A program made the translations under genes and the position numbers. The notes under the pieces were generated by a model. The model was not told where the DNA came from and made no database searches. It was given only the letters and a program-made list of their open reading frames with translations. Of a DNA stretch of 64,000 bases, positions 23,793 through 35,500 are shown in pieces. Each line of letters opens with the position of its first letter. The stretch's first letter is position 1. Where the stretch lies: contig NC_090794.1 in the NCBI RefSeq assembly GCF_040054535.1, forward strand, positions 489,501-553,500, written 5' to 3'. This DNA comes from Antennarius striatus. Its lineage: Eukaryota > Chordata > Actinopteri > Lophiiformes > Antennariidae.

Positions 23793-26700
23793 AGGTACTT
23801 TTATGTATTGTGTTGGCGATGCTGAAAACCTGTGAAGAACACAGTACGTAGAGCTGTTCATAAAGTCACGGGGCTACGATCACATGTCATAACCAAACAT
23901 GTGGTTCACACACACATTTATGGTTTTTGCCTGGATTATTGATTTGTATTGATCGTATTAATTATTATATTTTGCTCCTCCGTTGTGAAATATGCGTCTC
24001 GGGCTGGTTTGTTGCATGTTTGCAATTGGTCGCATGCAGCAAACTCCGCCCTTTTTATGTGAGCGCGCACAGATCTAGAGTGGACAAGTCTGGATTGAAT
24101 TAGTGAGTTGATAGCCGGCTTTATGGTACCGAAAATCTGGAGGGTGGATGTCTGGGTAAGTGAAGCCAGATAAGGAAGAGGAAGCCTGACTAGGTTAATC
24201 CAGCTTTATGGGACAGGACTCAGGAGGCTCACCTCCTGCAGGTTCTCAAACGATCCTGATGGAACATGGTCATCACTGCTCCTGGTCCAGGTCTGGAGGT
24301 CCGCTGGCACCGGGAACTGGCCGGGGTCTTTGGGGTGGGCGGGGTCATCGGGGTCGCCCCGCCCATCTCTCCTCAGCACCAGCTGGAGCTTCTGGAGGCT
24401 GAAGACGCTCTCCATCAGGTCCAGATCCAGTCCAGACAGGAAGGACCCATTCACCGCCAGGACCTCATCTCCGGCCCTAAGGCCTGATGGGAGCAGAGGT
24501 GATCACATGACCAGCGCCAAACAAACAGGAAGTATCTGTTCATCCTTCACATTAAAGCTTCAAGACCTTCAGAATAAAAGAAACATCAGTTCCTCCAAAA
24601 GAAAAAAAAACTGCCATGAAGTTAAAATAAATTTTATATATAATAATCATTATATAATATATATAAAATGATTATTATATATATTTACTATTATTAGACT
24701 TACATAATTATAATAAAATATTATTATAATTATTATTTATATAATTATAATAATTATAAAAATAAATATCCATAGTAATAAAGATTTCTATAAAAATTAC
24801 TTTATAATAATTATTCTAAAATAATTATTATGTGTTATAAAAACTATAATAATAATTATACAAGTCTAATAATAGTAAAAAAAACCGTGTAGTTCTAGTT
24901 TTGGTTCTGGTTCCGGTTCAGGGCCCCACCTTCTTTGGCCGACGGGCCCAGCGGGTTGACTTCGCTGACGTAGATGTGACTCCGCCCCCCTCCGTCCAGG
25001 TGTCCCGTCACTGCAAAACCTGCAGGTGGAGCAACAGAACCTGTCAGGAGTTCTTCTGTGATGACCTGGTTCAGGTTCTGATTCTGGATCCGGTTCTGGT
25101 TCTGGTGAATTCCTCTGGTTTTCTCACCAAAGTCTGTCGCCGCGTCAGTCCGACGGAGGTGGAGAGACAAAACACGGAGGGGCGGAGTCAGCAGGCTGTC
25201 ACTGGGGTCACCAGGGGTCAGTGAACGCACCTGCACAGGACGTCCTGAAGGGGGCGGTGCCTCCCTCTGATTGGACACACAAGCCAGACCCTGGAGGGGA
25301 GGGGTCATAAAGATGGAAATGAAAACCAACCCCAGATGAAGAAGAGGGGAGGGGTGTCATCTCCTGCCCCCCCCAGGGAGATTAACTCTGTGGGTCTAAG
25401 GAATTCTGGGAGAGTTAAAGCCCCCCCCCACTCCGCCATCAGCAGGTTGCCATGACAGCTATCTGAAGAAAGACAACTCTCTTCTCCTATTCTCAAATCC
25501 TCCTTTGTCCTCCTGGGGGGTCAAAGGTCAGCATGTGGCAGCAGACATCAGAACACCGAGTGGCCGTAAGTGTGTGGACGGCTGTCCCTCTGGTTCTGCT
25601 GTGTAGCGACCCGTTACTTCTGGACGCTTACCTGGCTACTGTTTCTTCGGTTCTTACTGCGTCCACTCGCTCCCCCCAGCGTCTTCAGAGACGCCGACAG
25701 GCCCCGCCTCCGGAGGCGGCCCACCGGCAGAGTCCGGCCCCTCAGCGCCCCCCCGTCCCGACTGCACACCTGCCAGACGAGTCGCTGGTCAAAGCAAACC
25801 CAGAAGCAGATGGGGGCAGGTCGACCCGGAGGCGGTTCTCACCAGGGCGTGGAACGAGGACGCGGAGAACACTCCCAGGCGTCCCAGCATGCACTTGGAG
25901 GGCCGGCCCGCCACCGCCAGGAGGCTCTTGGGGTTGGGGGGCTCCCCCCCCTGCAGGCTGGCCAGGTAGCACCGCAGCCGGAACAGGTCCAGGTGCAGCT
26001 GCTCCAGGTTCTGCTCCCACTGCCGGATCTGGAGGCGACAGGAGGAGCGTGTGGGGGCGTGACGCCGTGACCTCGTGACCCTGGCCGTGCCCGGGCGTTG
26101 CCGTGACTACCGGTAACCCCACCTGCGTCTCCACGGCCCGGCGGCTGGGCGGGTCCTTGATGACGGACAGCTGCAGCTCGGCCATCTTCTTCATTTTACC
26201 GTCCGTGTCGATCTGCTGGAGGAGGGCGTGGCTCTGGCAGCGCAGGAGGCGGAGCGTGTCGTCCCGGCCCCGCCGCCTCGCCAGCAGGGCGGCGCTCGCC
26301 GAGTGGATCGCCGTCACCCAGTTCTCCAGGTCGGTCTGGTTGGTGGCCTAGAAGAAAAATAAACAACAAACAGACAAACAAACAAACAAACAAACAAACA
26401 AACAGACAAACAAACAAACAGACAAACAAACAGGAATTCAGCGTCTGTTTCCGGGACAGGAAGTGAGAACCAGAAGCTTCGTTTGGGCCAGAGCCACGCC
26501 CACCTGTTCGGGTCCTCCCTCCTGTCCCTCAAACAGACCAATTGTGTTTGTGGGACAGAAGTGGGCGTGGCTCTGACCAGAGGTGGGCGTGGCCTCACCT
26601 GCAGCAGGAACACGTCTCCGTGGGCGTTGCTCACACAGAACACGTGTTCCCTCCTGGGGTGTTCTGGCACCGCCTGCACCAGACCGTCGTCCGCCGGCAG

Positions 26701-28118
26701 CACGCCGCGGGGGGGGCCGGCCCGGTCGGCGGTCTGGTAGAGCAGCAGCGAGCAACCTGAGGGAATCGATCAGTGATCAGTGGCTCCGATCAGACGTATT
26801 GATCAGGTGTTGATCAGCTCCACCCACCCTTCAGGGTTACCCAGAAGCGCCTCCAGCGGCGCCGGGTCACCAGCTCCAGCCTCCCGTCCCCTCTGAGGGT
26901 GAGGAGCGCCTTGAAGGAGAGCCACCCCGCCCGGCGGACCACGCCCTGCTCCTCCTCCACGCCCCCGTCCGTCTCCCCCTCCCCCTCCCCCTCTGATGCC
27001 CTGGTCCGGGCGCCGCCCCCCAGCTGCTGCAGGAAGCCGTGGTCGATGTTCTGGCGCTGGAGGTCCAGGGGGTTGGGGGTCCACAGGGAGTCCGACCCCC
27101 CAGCGCCGCTACCGGACGGCTCCTGAGGAGGAACCATGTTAGACAGGAAACAGGAAGGAAGAGCACAGGAAGTCCCGCCTCCTACCTGGACCCTCCTCCT
27201 CTTGCGGCTCAGACTTCCTGTCCAGTCGCTGATCTCTCTGATCCGAGTCTTCAGGAAGTCTTTGCGGTTGTTCCTGTGGGGGGCGCCAGTGGGCCCCGCC
27301 CCTCCCTCTGGCACCGCCTCCTGGGCGGCGCTGGGCGGTGTTGCGGTCGCCTTCTGCGAGGAGGCGTCCGGTGCGGTGGGGAAGGCCGGGAGCTTGTTGT
27401 AACAGGGATACACCCACAGCGAGGCGCCGGGAGGCGGAGCCAGACCTGAGTCCTTCAGGTCCGGCTGCAGGATCAGCGAATCCCCGACGCCGCTGTCCTC
27501 CGTCCGCCCCGAGGAGCAGGTGTTGTAACCGGCGCCAGGGGCGGACCCGTTGGAGGGGAACCCGGGCAGGATGAGGGCGTTGCCCCCGGCGACAGGTGTT
27601 TCCTGGTTGCGGGCGGGGGCCCAGGTGGGGTACCTGCCGTCTTCCACGAACAAGTTGCCCACCGGCTCGGCTCCGCCCCCCCACGGCGAGTCATACCAGG
27701 AGCCGTCGGAGCTGATGGAACTACCCTTGCTGGTGCGGAGGGCGGAGTCAGGGGCGGAGCCGCCCCCGAGGAGCCCCTGTCGCTCCAAGGGGAGGGGCTT
27801 GGTTTTGGTAAACTCCACCCTCATGGAGCTGTCTTTACCCAGAAGCACCTTGGGGGACGACCCCTCGCTGCTCCCGTCCAACCGGTTCGCAGCGCCTCCT
27901 GGTGGCCGGCCCCCTCCCAGAGCAGCTCCATTGGGTTGATGCTCATAACGCCACGAGGTGTAGGGTGAGGTGGGGGGGTACAGGTTTGGGTTGCTCCGCC
28001 CCCGACCACTCCTCCACCAGCCGCGAGCCGACGGCTCCTCCCCCCTCCTGGAGGAGAACCTGATGGATGGGGAGGGAGGGGCAGGAGGACCAACGCCGTG
28101 ACTGTCTTTGTTTCCCAT
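19080..28118 (-). CDS. tiam2: TIAM2, Rac guanine nucleotide exchange factor
   Basis: Activates Rac1 by GDP/GTP exchange at the plasma membrane. Coding exons right to left: 28118-27186, 27122-26828, 26756-26599, 26347-26123, 26028-25843, 25769-25632, then about 25198-25124, 25019-24930, 24483-24233, 22630-22409, 21428-21249, 21175-21107, 21039-20914, 20842-20734, 20651-20472, 20403-20137, 20027-19969, 19842-19752, 19664-19577, 19509-19080. The start MGNKDSHG fits the family N terminus (MGN, possible myristoylation). PH-CC-Ex: RRRWRRFWVTLKG, VQAVPEHPRREHVFCVSN, KMKKMAELQLS, WEQNLEQLHLDLFRLRCYLASLQGG (in two parts). PDZ: HIYVSEVNPLG, GLRAGDEVLAVNGSF. DH: VIQELLDTERSYVK, LFGSLPELLDFQ, SFLIKPVQRVLRYPLLLRQL. 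C-terminal PH: LDPFRFRWLIP. Phases close from the PDZ exon to the stop. The Ras-binding domain between exon 6 and PDZ was not found. Synteny favours tiam2 over tiam1. Confidence 0.9.
20039..20124. repeat. 12/18-bp GTTAGC repeat in a tiam2 intron
   Basis: Repeats of gttagcatcacc and gttagcgtcacc fill most of the short intron between the exons 20403-20137 and 20027-19969. The last unit ends about 14 bp before the exon border at 20137. Confidence 0.9.
21484..22277. repeat. CAT/CAC trinucleotide array (about 790 bp)
   Basis: Nearly pure (cat)n interrupted by cac and occasional cgc or tat triplets, open in several frames on both strands. It lies in the tiam2 intron just before the exon that starts the DH domain at 21428. 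The methionine-rich frames on the minus strand are repeat artefacts. Confidence 0.97.
22409..22630 (-). other. tiam2: Probable tiam2 exon between PDZ and DH
   Basis: Open for 74 codons with phase 0 at both ends, acceptor after CTGCGAG and donor CTG/GTAACC. It joins in frame to the PDZ exon (ending NLQE) and to the DH exon (starting NVDHAHS). It encodes an acidic run of glutamates and the motif PDDALLL. This segment is poorly conserved in the TIAM family, so the call rests on phase and position. Confidence 0.55.
22822..23034. repeat. AACAATAACA microsatellite
   Basis: About 210 bp of (aacaataacaa)n with slippage variants, ending at the left end of transposon copy 2. It lies in the tiam2 intron between the PDZ exon and the exon at 22630. 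Confidence 0.95.
23040..24218. mobile_element. Harbinger-like DNA transposon copy 2
   Basis: Same termini and internal order as copy 1 at 2270-3750 but about 1.18 kb. The 40-bp internal repeat has about four units instead of eight. About 130 bp of the Myb/SANT-coding part is deleted between positions matching 3295 and 3440 of copy 1, and the tgat run is longer. The right end lies only about 14 bp from the splice donor of the tiam2 PDZ exon at 24233. Confidence 0.75.
24590..24890. other. AT-rich intron segment of tiam2
   Basis: About 300 bp of mostly A and T with tataat and attattat words. No coding signal is visible. Confidence 0.7.
26353..26432. repeat. AAACAAACAGAC microsatellite
   Basis: Tetranucleotide aaac repeats with agac interruptions in a short tiam2 intron. 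The same motif forms a longer tract at 28264-28472. Confidence 0.93.
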
Positions 28119-28721
28119 GGCAACCTGGGGGGGGTCGTGGAGGATGATGTCAGCAACATGAGACAGACGGACCAATCAGATCAGTGGATTAGATGAAAGT
28201 GACGGTAGATGCTGATGATGCTCCGTTAGTGACATCACCTCTGAACCGCCGAGTGCTCAGCGTACACAAACAAACAAACAAACAGACAAACAAACAAACA
28301 GACAAACAAACAAACAGACAAACAAACAGACAAACAAACAAACAAACAGACAAACAAACAGACAAACAAACAAACAGACAAACAAACAGACAAACAAACA
28401 AACAGACAAACAAACAAACAAACAGACAAACAAACAGACAAACAAACAAACAAACAGACAAACAAACAAACAGGTTCCCTGTCAGCATCGTGTAAATAAA
28501 ATGTAACTAGGGATGATGTCACCGACCTCACCTACGTGAACACACAGGTGCTAAGCTAGCAGCTGCTAACGTAGCCAGGAGGCTAATTTCTTTCTAAAAG
28601 TCAAACTAAACATTTCTGTCATTTTCAAACTTTAGCCGACTCAGATGACATCACAAGTCACATGACCACAGCTCCCCCTGGAGACACGGAAGGGTTTTAC
28701 AACCTTCACCTGCTACTGGTT

Positions 28722-29155
28722 AGCACTACAGCAACTAGTACTGGTTAGTCCTACAGTAACTAGTACTGGTTAGTACAACAGTAACTAGTACTGGTTAGTC
28801 CTACAGTAACTAGTACTGGTTAGTCCTACAGTAACTAGTACTGGTTAGTACAACAGTAACTAGTACTGGTTAGTCCTACAGTAACTAGTACTGGTTAGTA
28901 CAACAGTAACTAGTACTGGTTAGTCCTACAGTAACTAGTACTGGTTAGTCCTACAGTAACTAGTACTGGTTAGTACAACAGTAACTAGTACTGGTTAGTC
29001 CTACAGTAACTAGTACTGGTTAGTCCTACAGTAACTAGTACTGGTTAGTCCTACAGTAACTAGTACTGGTTAGTCCTACAGTAACTAGTACTGGTTAGTC
29101 CTACAGTAACTAGTACTGGTTAGTCCTACAGTAACTAGTACTGGTTAGTCCTACT
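28722..29155. repeat. 25-bp minisatellite (about 17 copies)
   Basis: Units ctggttagtcctacagtaac followed by tagta. A minority variant has tacaac in place of tcctac, and the two variants alternate in patches. Confidence 0.95.
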
Positions 29156-29611
29156 AGTCTTCCACCCATTTAAATTCAGTCGTTTGTTTGAAACAGGAGA
29201 TCAGCTTCAGGTCGTTGTGACTCAACTTTAAGGAAAAACGTGAAGAAGAAACTCCTTCCTACCGTCTCCTCTTCCTCACTGCTCCTCTTTCTCCTCCTCT
29301 TCCTCACTGCTCCTCTTTCTCCTCCTCTTCCTCACTGCTCCTCTTTCTCCTCCTCTTCCTCACTGCTCCTCTTTCTCCTCCTCTTCCTCACTGCTCCTCC
29401 TCTCTACTGAAGCTCCTTCTCCTCCAGCGGCTCCCTTCCTCTCTCTCTCTCTCCCTGCGTGTGAATGTCGATCGCCCCCCTCCTCATCTGTCGGGGAGAA
29501 CAGAAGGAGGCGGGGCTCCATCTCACAGCTGTAGTCCCTCCCCTCTCCCTCCCCCTCCTGTCCATCCTGGTCTCCTGGAATGTCAGTTTCCTCCCCTCTG
29601 TTTAGCAGAGC

Positions 29612-29845
29612 GTCAGTCAGAGTGATGTCATCACACAGGGGCGGGGCGGAGTGATGTCATCACACAGCGGCGGGTCAGAGTGATGTCATCACACAGGGGC
29701 GGGGCGGAGTGATGTCATCACACAGGGGCGGGTAGGAGTGATGTCATCACACAGCGGCGGGTCAGAGTGATGTCATCACACAGCGGCGGGTCAGAGTGAT
29801 GTCATCACACAGCGGCGGGTAGGAGTGATGTCATCACACAGCAGC
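29612..29845. repeat. 29-bp minisatellite with gatgtcatca (about 8 copies)
   Basis: Units contain gtgatgtcatcacacag followed by cggcgggtcaga or gggcggggcgga. The gatgtcatca core resembles CRE/Maf-type half-palindromes and recurs once per unit. It lies upstream of tiam2 coding exon 1. Confidence 0.93.
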
Positions 29846-30367
29846 AAGTTGAAGCCAATCAGACGGTTGGACCGGGTCCAGTCCTCCCCCCACAGGAAGT
29901 GGCGCCAGACGCCATCTGACGTCAGAACAGCTCTCGCGGTCACTTCCTGTCGGGCCAGCGAGCCCAAAGGTCAGGGCCGGCGTGTTCGGGCTGACGGGGG
30001 GCGACGCCCATCCTGTCCCGGACCTCAGAGCTAGGGAGGAACGCCCTGCTGACCCCAGACGCATCGCGACCTTTGACCTCCAGTGAAACAGAGACAGAAC
30101 CCTGCTCCAGAACCCCCCCCACACACACACACACACCCCCAGATGGAGAAAGTTCTCTGTCCACCTTTGTCTGCTCGTCCCATCAGCCATCTGCCTGCTT
30201 GTGGGACCCCGAGAGGGACGCCCCCCCACCATTGTTCACAAACAAAGACCCCCCAGGCATGAGGCCGACGTTTTGAAGGAATTCATCAGATCTGAAAAGG
30301 ATCTGATTAACAAACAGATCGAGTGACGCCACCTGTTCCTCTGAAGATATGAGGATTATTAGAGACT

Positions 30368-30540
30368 ATCAGTTTATAGATTATTAGTTTATAGATTATT
30401 AGTTTATAGATTATTAGTTTATAGATTATTAGTTTATAGATTATTAGTTTATAGATTATTAGTTTATAGATTATTAGTTTATAGATTATTAGTTTATAGG
30501 TCATTAGTTTATAGATTAATAGTTCATAGACTATTGGTTT
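30368..30540. repeat. 15-bp minisatellite (about 11 copies)
   Basis: Units gattattagtttata. The array is AT-rich and lies about 180 bp from array B of the 23-bp repeat. Confidence 0.95.
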
Positions 30541-30716
30541 ATAGATTATGGAGAATTACACGAAACATAAAACACCAGATTATTCATACAGTAAAACTTG
30601 AAGTTATTGTGTTTAATTATCAAAGAAACAAACATGAACATGAAACCTGTTTGTGGACAGAAACACCGTCTGTGTGGAAGACAGGAAACAGGAGCTCCTC
30701 CTGCTGGAGGAGGAAC

Positions 30717-30870
30717 TCCTGGACTGTTTCACTGCGTGAACCTGGACTGTTTCACTGTGTGAACCTGGACTGTTTCACTGTGTGAACCTGGACTGTTTCA
30801 CTGTGTGAACCTGGACTGTTTCACTGTGTGAACCTGGACTGTTTCACTGTGTGAACCTGGACTGTTTTAG
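30717..30870. repeat. 23-bp minisatellite, array B (about 6.5 copies)
   Basis: Same unit and orientation as 1-416 and 51269-52272 (core gtgaacctggactgtttcac). The units here are very uniform, almost all with the tgtgtgaacc variant. Confidence 0.97.
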
Positions 30871-31607
30871 GCTAACAGAAGGTTGTTTCTTTTTGAAGCT
30901 AACTGCAGCACCAGCTGGGGGGGTCGTGTTTGTTAAAGGAGACCTCCCCCATCAGAGGAAGTGTGCCTGGGCTGGGGGGGCAGCCGGGTGGGTGGAGGTC
31001 TATTTCCTGTCCCTGACTGGAGTCCTTGTCCTGGGGAGGCAGCGGACGGGCGTGGCCCCGAACTCGGGTGGGGCCGGGTGTTGGGCCTGGTGTGGCCCCC
31101 CCGCCCAGCTGCTTCCTCCTCTGGAGAGCCTCAAACACCCCAAGAAGAGAAGCTCATTCAGCCTGGGGCCCCTGCCCAAGAGCCCCCAAACTGGACCCCC
31201 CCCACCCCCGACCCCTTGCCTGCAGCCTCATCCTCACGTGTCCCAGCAGCCAATCAGCTGCTGTGATCGACTCTGGCTCCGCTCTACTCAGTGATCAATC
31301 GAATCAAAGGGTCTGTTGATGTCGGGGGGGCCAACAGAGTTGGGTGGGGCTGTGGAGTTAATCTGATTGGACGACAGCTGAAATCAGGTTTGAAGGTAAT
31401 CTGACGTAAACAATCAATAAATTACAATTAGCCCCTCCCCTTGTCCCCCCCACAGCCATGAACCTAACCCCCCCTTAATGTTTCTGATCAGTGGCCTCTC
31501 AGAACCCCCCTAGTGGGCCCTCTTTCCCATCTGACGCCCTTCTGGGAACGTCTCATCGTCCAATCAGAAGCTGAGACCGAAGCGTTTGATAGCTGTCTAA
31601 CGGCTAG

Positions 31608-31728
<121 letters not shown>

Positions 31729-32556
31729 CATTCGATTGTGGGACACATCCCGTCACACACGTCCTGTCCTGCTGTCGCCATGACGACGTGACGCCCGCCA
31801 GGCTTTTTTCTCCCCGACAGGAAACCGGTTCCGAGACGACTTCCTGTGACGACCACGGTGGAAGACTTTAGCATCCGACCTCCATCCGGTGACGCCTGCA
31901 GGTCGGACGCTCCGCGGCGAAACCAGGATGATAACAACATGTCGGCCATCTTGGATCCTGAGCAGCAGTGGCGTTAGCCTGCTAGCGTAAACTAGCGTAA
32001 ACTAGCGTAAACATTACTGCTGGTTGTTTAGATCCGCCTGAAGGACAGTCGTGGGTTTGTGTGACTCATCCACCACCGCCACCCACCAACGAGACCTCAG
32101 AGTCACTGAAAAGAGGGGGGGCTTCAACGCCCTCACTTTAAATCTGTCTCCTGCTTGTTGTGCTACATCAGAACACGACTGAGGATCCAGACCGCCACCG
32201 CTGGACCCGCCCACGGAAAAACCCACCAACAGGGGCGGGGCAACGGGGCGGGGCGGTGGCAGCGCTCTGCTGCTCCAGTGGGTGGAAAGACCAACCTCAA
32301 GGATCAGGAGGGACTTTCTCCTGGAGGATGGAACCAGACGGGAAGACGGGATCCGGACAAATCTCCTCCGGGGGGGGGGGGGGGGGGGGCACAGAGCCTC
32401 AGTGTTCAGAGGACGGCGGGGCGAGCGAGGGGCGAGGGGCGAGGGGCGAGCGGGGGGCGAGAGAATTCTCGGAGTAATTGGAAGCAGCTGTTGAGGGAAA
32501 CAAATGTTCTGATTGGTCGACGGGAGCTGCTGACATGAGCAGGATGACGAGCAGGA

Positions 32557-35500
32557 TAACACACCAGTCTAGAGACACACAACACCAGTCTAGAGACACA
32601 CAACACCAGTCTAGAGACACAACACCAGTCTAGAGACACACAACACCAGTCTAGAGACACACAACACCAGTCTAGAGACACAACACCAGTCTAGAGACAC
32701 AACACCAGTCTAGAGACACACAACACCAGTCTAGAGACACACAACACCAGTCTAGAGACACACAACACCAGTCTAGAGACACAACACCAGTCTAGAGACA
32801 CACAACACCAGTCTAGAGACACAACACCAGTCTAGAGACACAACACCAGTCTAGACACACAACACCAGTCTAGAGACACAACACCAGTCTAGAGACACAC
32901 AACACCGGTCTACAGACACACAACACCAGTCTAGAGACACACAACACCAGTCTAGAGACACACAACACCAGTCTAGAGACACACAACACCAGTCTAGAGA
33001 CACCCAACACCAGTCTAGAGACACACAACACCAGTCTAGAGACACACAACACCAGTCTAGAGACACACAACAACAGTCTAGAGACACAACACCAGTCTAG
33101 AGACACACAACACCAGTCTAGAGACACACAACACCAGTCTAGAGACACACAACAACAGTCTAGAGACACAACACCAGTCTAGAGACACACAACACCAGTC
33201 TAGAGACACACAACACCAGTCTAGAGACACACAACACCAGTCTAGAGACACACAACAACAGTCTAGAGACACACAACACCAGTCTAGAGACACACAACAC
33301 CAGTCTAGAGACACAACACCAGTCTAGAGACACACAACACCAGTCTAGAGACACACAACACCAGTCTAGAGACACAACACCAGTCTAGAGACACAACACC
33401 AGTCTAGAGACACACAACACCAGTCTAGAGACACAACACCAGTCTAGAGACACACAACACCGGTCTACAGACACACAACACCAGTCTAGAGACACACAAC
33501 ACCAGTCTAGAGACACACAACACCAGTCTAGAGACACACAACACCAGTCTAGAGACACACAACACCAGTCTACAGACACAACATCAGTCTAGAGACACAC
33601 AACACCAGTCTAGAGACACACAACACCAGTCTAGAGACACACAACACCAGTCTAGAGACACAACACCAGTCTAGAGACACAACACCAGTCTAGAGACACA
33701 CAACACCAGTCTAGAGACACACAACACCAGTCTAGAGACACAACACCAGTCTAGAGACACAACACCAGTCTAGAGACACACAACACCAGTCTAGAGACAC
33801 ACAACACCAGTCTAGAGACACACAACACCAGTCTAGAGACACACAACACCAGTTTATAGACACACAACACCAGTCTAGAGACACAACACCAGTCTAGAGA
33901 CACACAACACCAGTCTAGAGACACACAGCACCAGTCTAGAGACACAACACCAGTCTAGAGACACACAACACCAGTCTAGAGACACACAACACCAGTCTAG
34001 AGACACAACACCACTCTAGAGACACACAACACCAGTCTAGAGACACACAACACCAGTCTAGAGACACAAACACCAGTCTAGAGACACACAACACCAGTCT
34101 AGAGACACACAACACCAGTCTAAAGACACAACACCAGTCTAGAGACACAACACCAGTCTAGAGACACACAACACCAGTCTAGAGACACACAACACCAGTC
34201 TAGAGACACACAACACCAGTGTAGAGACACAACACCAGTCTAGAGACACAACACCAGTCTAGAGACACACAACACCAGTCTACAGACACACAACACCATT
34301 CTAGAGACACACAACACCAGTCCAGAGACACAACACCAGTCTAGAGACACAACACCAGTCTAGAGACACACCACCAGTCTAGAGACACACAACGCCATTC
34401 CAGAGATACACAACACCAGTCCAGAGACACAACACCAGTCTAGAGACACACAACACCAGTCTAGAGACACACAACACCAGTCTAGAGACACACAACACCA
34501 GTCCAGAGACACAACACCAGTCTAGAGACACACAACACCAGTCTAGAGACACACAACACCATTCTAGAGACACACAACACCAGTCGAGAGACACAACACC
34601 AGTCTAGAGACACACAACACCAGTCTAGAGACACAACACCAGTCTAGAGACACAACACCAGTCTAGAGACACACAACACCAGTCTAGAGACACACAACAC
34701 CAGTCTAGAGACACACAACACCATTCTAGAGACACACAACACCAGTCCAGAGACACAACACCAGTCTAGAGACACACAACACCAGTCTAGAGACACACAA
34801 CACCATTCTAGAGACACACAACACCAGTCCAGAGACACAACACCAGTCTAGAGACACACAACACCAGTCTAGAGACACACAACACCATTCTAGAGACACA
34901 CAACACCAGTCCAGAGACACAACACCAGTCTAGAGACACACAACACCATTCTAGAGACACACAACACCAGTCCAGAGACACAACACCAGTCTAGAGACAC
35001 ACAACACCAGTCTAGAGACACACAACACCATTCTAGAGACACACAGCACCAGTCTAGAGACACAACACCAGTCTAGAGACACAAACACCAGTCTAGAGAC
35101 ACACAACACCAGTCTAGAGACACACAACACCAGTCTAGAGACACAACACCAGTCTAGAGACACAACACCAGTCTAGAGACACACAACACCAGTCTAGAGA
35201 CACACAACACCAGTCTAGAGACACACAACACCAGTGTAGAGACACAACACCAGTCTAGAGACACAACACCAGTCTAGAGACACAACACCAGTCTAGAGAC
35301 ACACAACACCAGTCTACAGACACACAACACCATTCTAGAGACACACAACACCAGTCCAGAGACACAACACCAGTCTAGAGACACACAACACCAGTCTAGA
35401 GACACACAACACCATTCTAGAGACACACAACACCAGTCCAGAGACACAACACCAGTCTAGAGACACACAACACCAGTCTAGAGACACACAACACCATTCT

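Larger units (their letters stand above)
28140..30716. other. tiam2 5' flank or first intron, repeat-rich, no gene seen
   Basis: The first tiam2 coding exon has a splice acceptor about 6 bp upstream of the ATG, so an upstream non-coding exon should exist but I could not place it. The region holds (aaacaaacagac)n at 28264-28472, a 25-bp array at 28722-29155, a 28-bp pyrimidine array at about 29270-29400, a 29-bp array at 29612-29845, and a 15-bp array at 30368-30540. Confidence 0.6.

Noticed and set aside
30851-31294. Plus-strand 147-residue frame after array B
   Set aside because: Begins in the 23-bp repeat, is proline-rich and low in complexity, and has no splice or family support.
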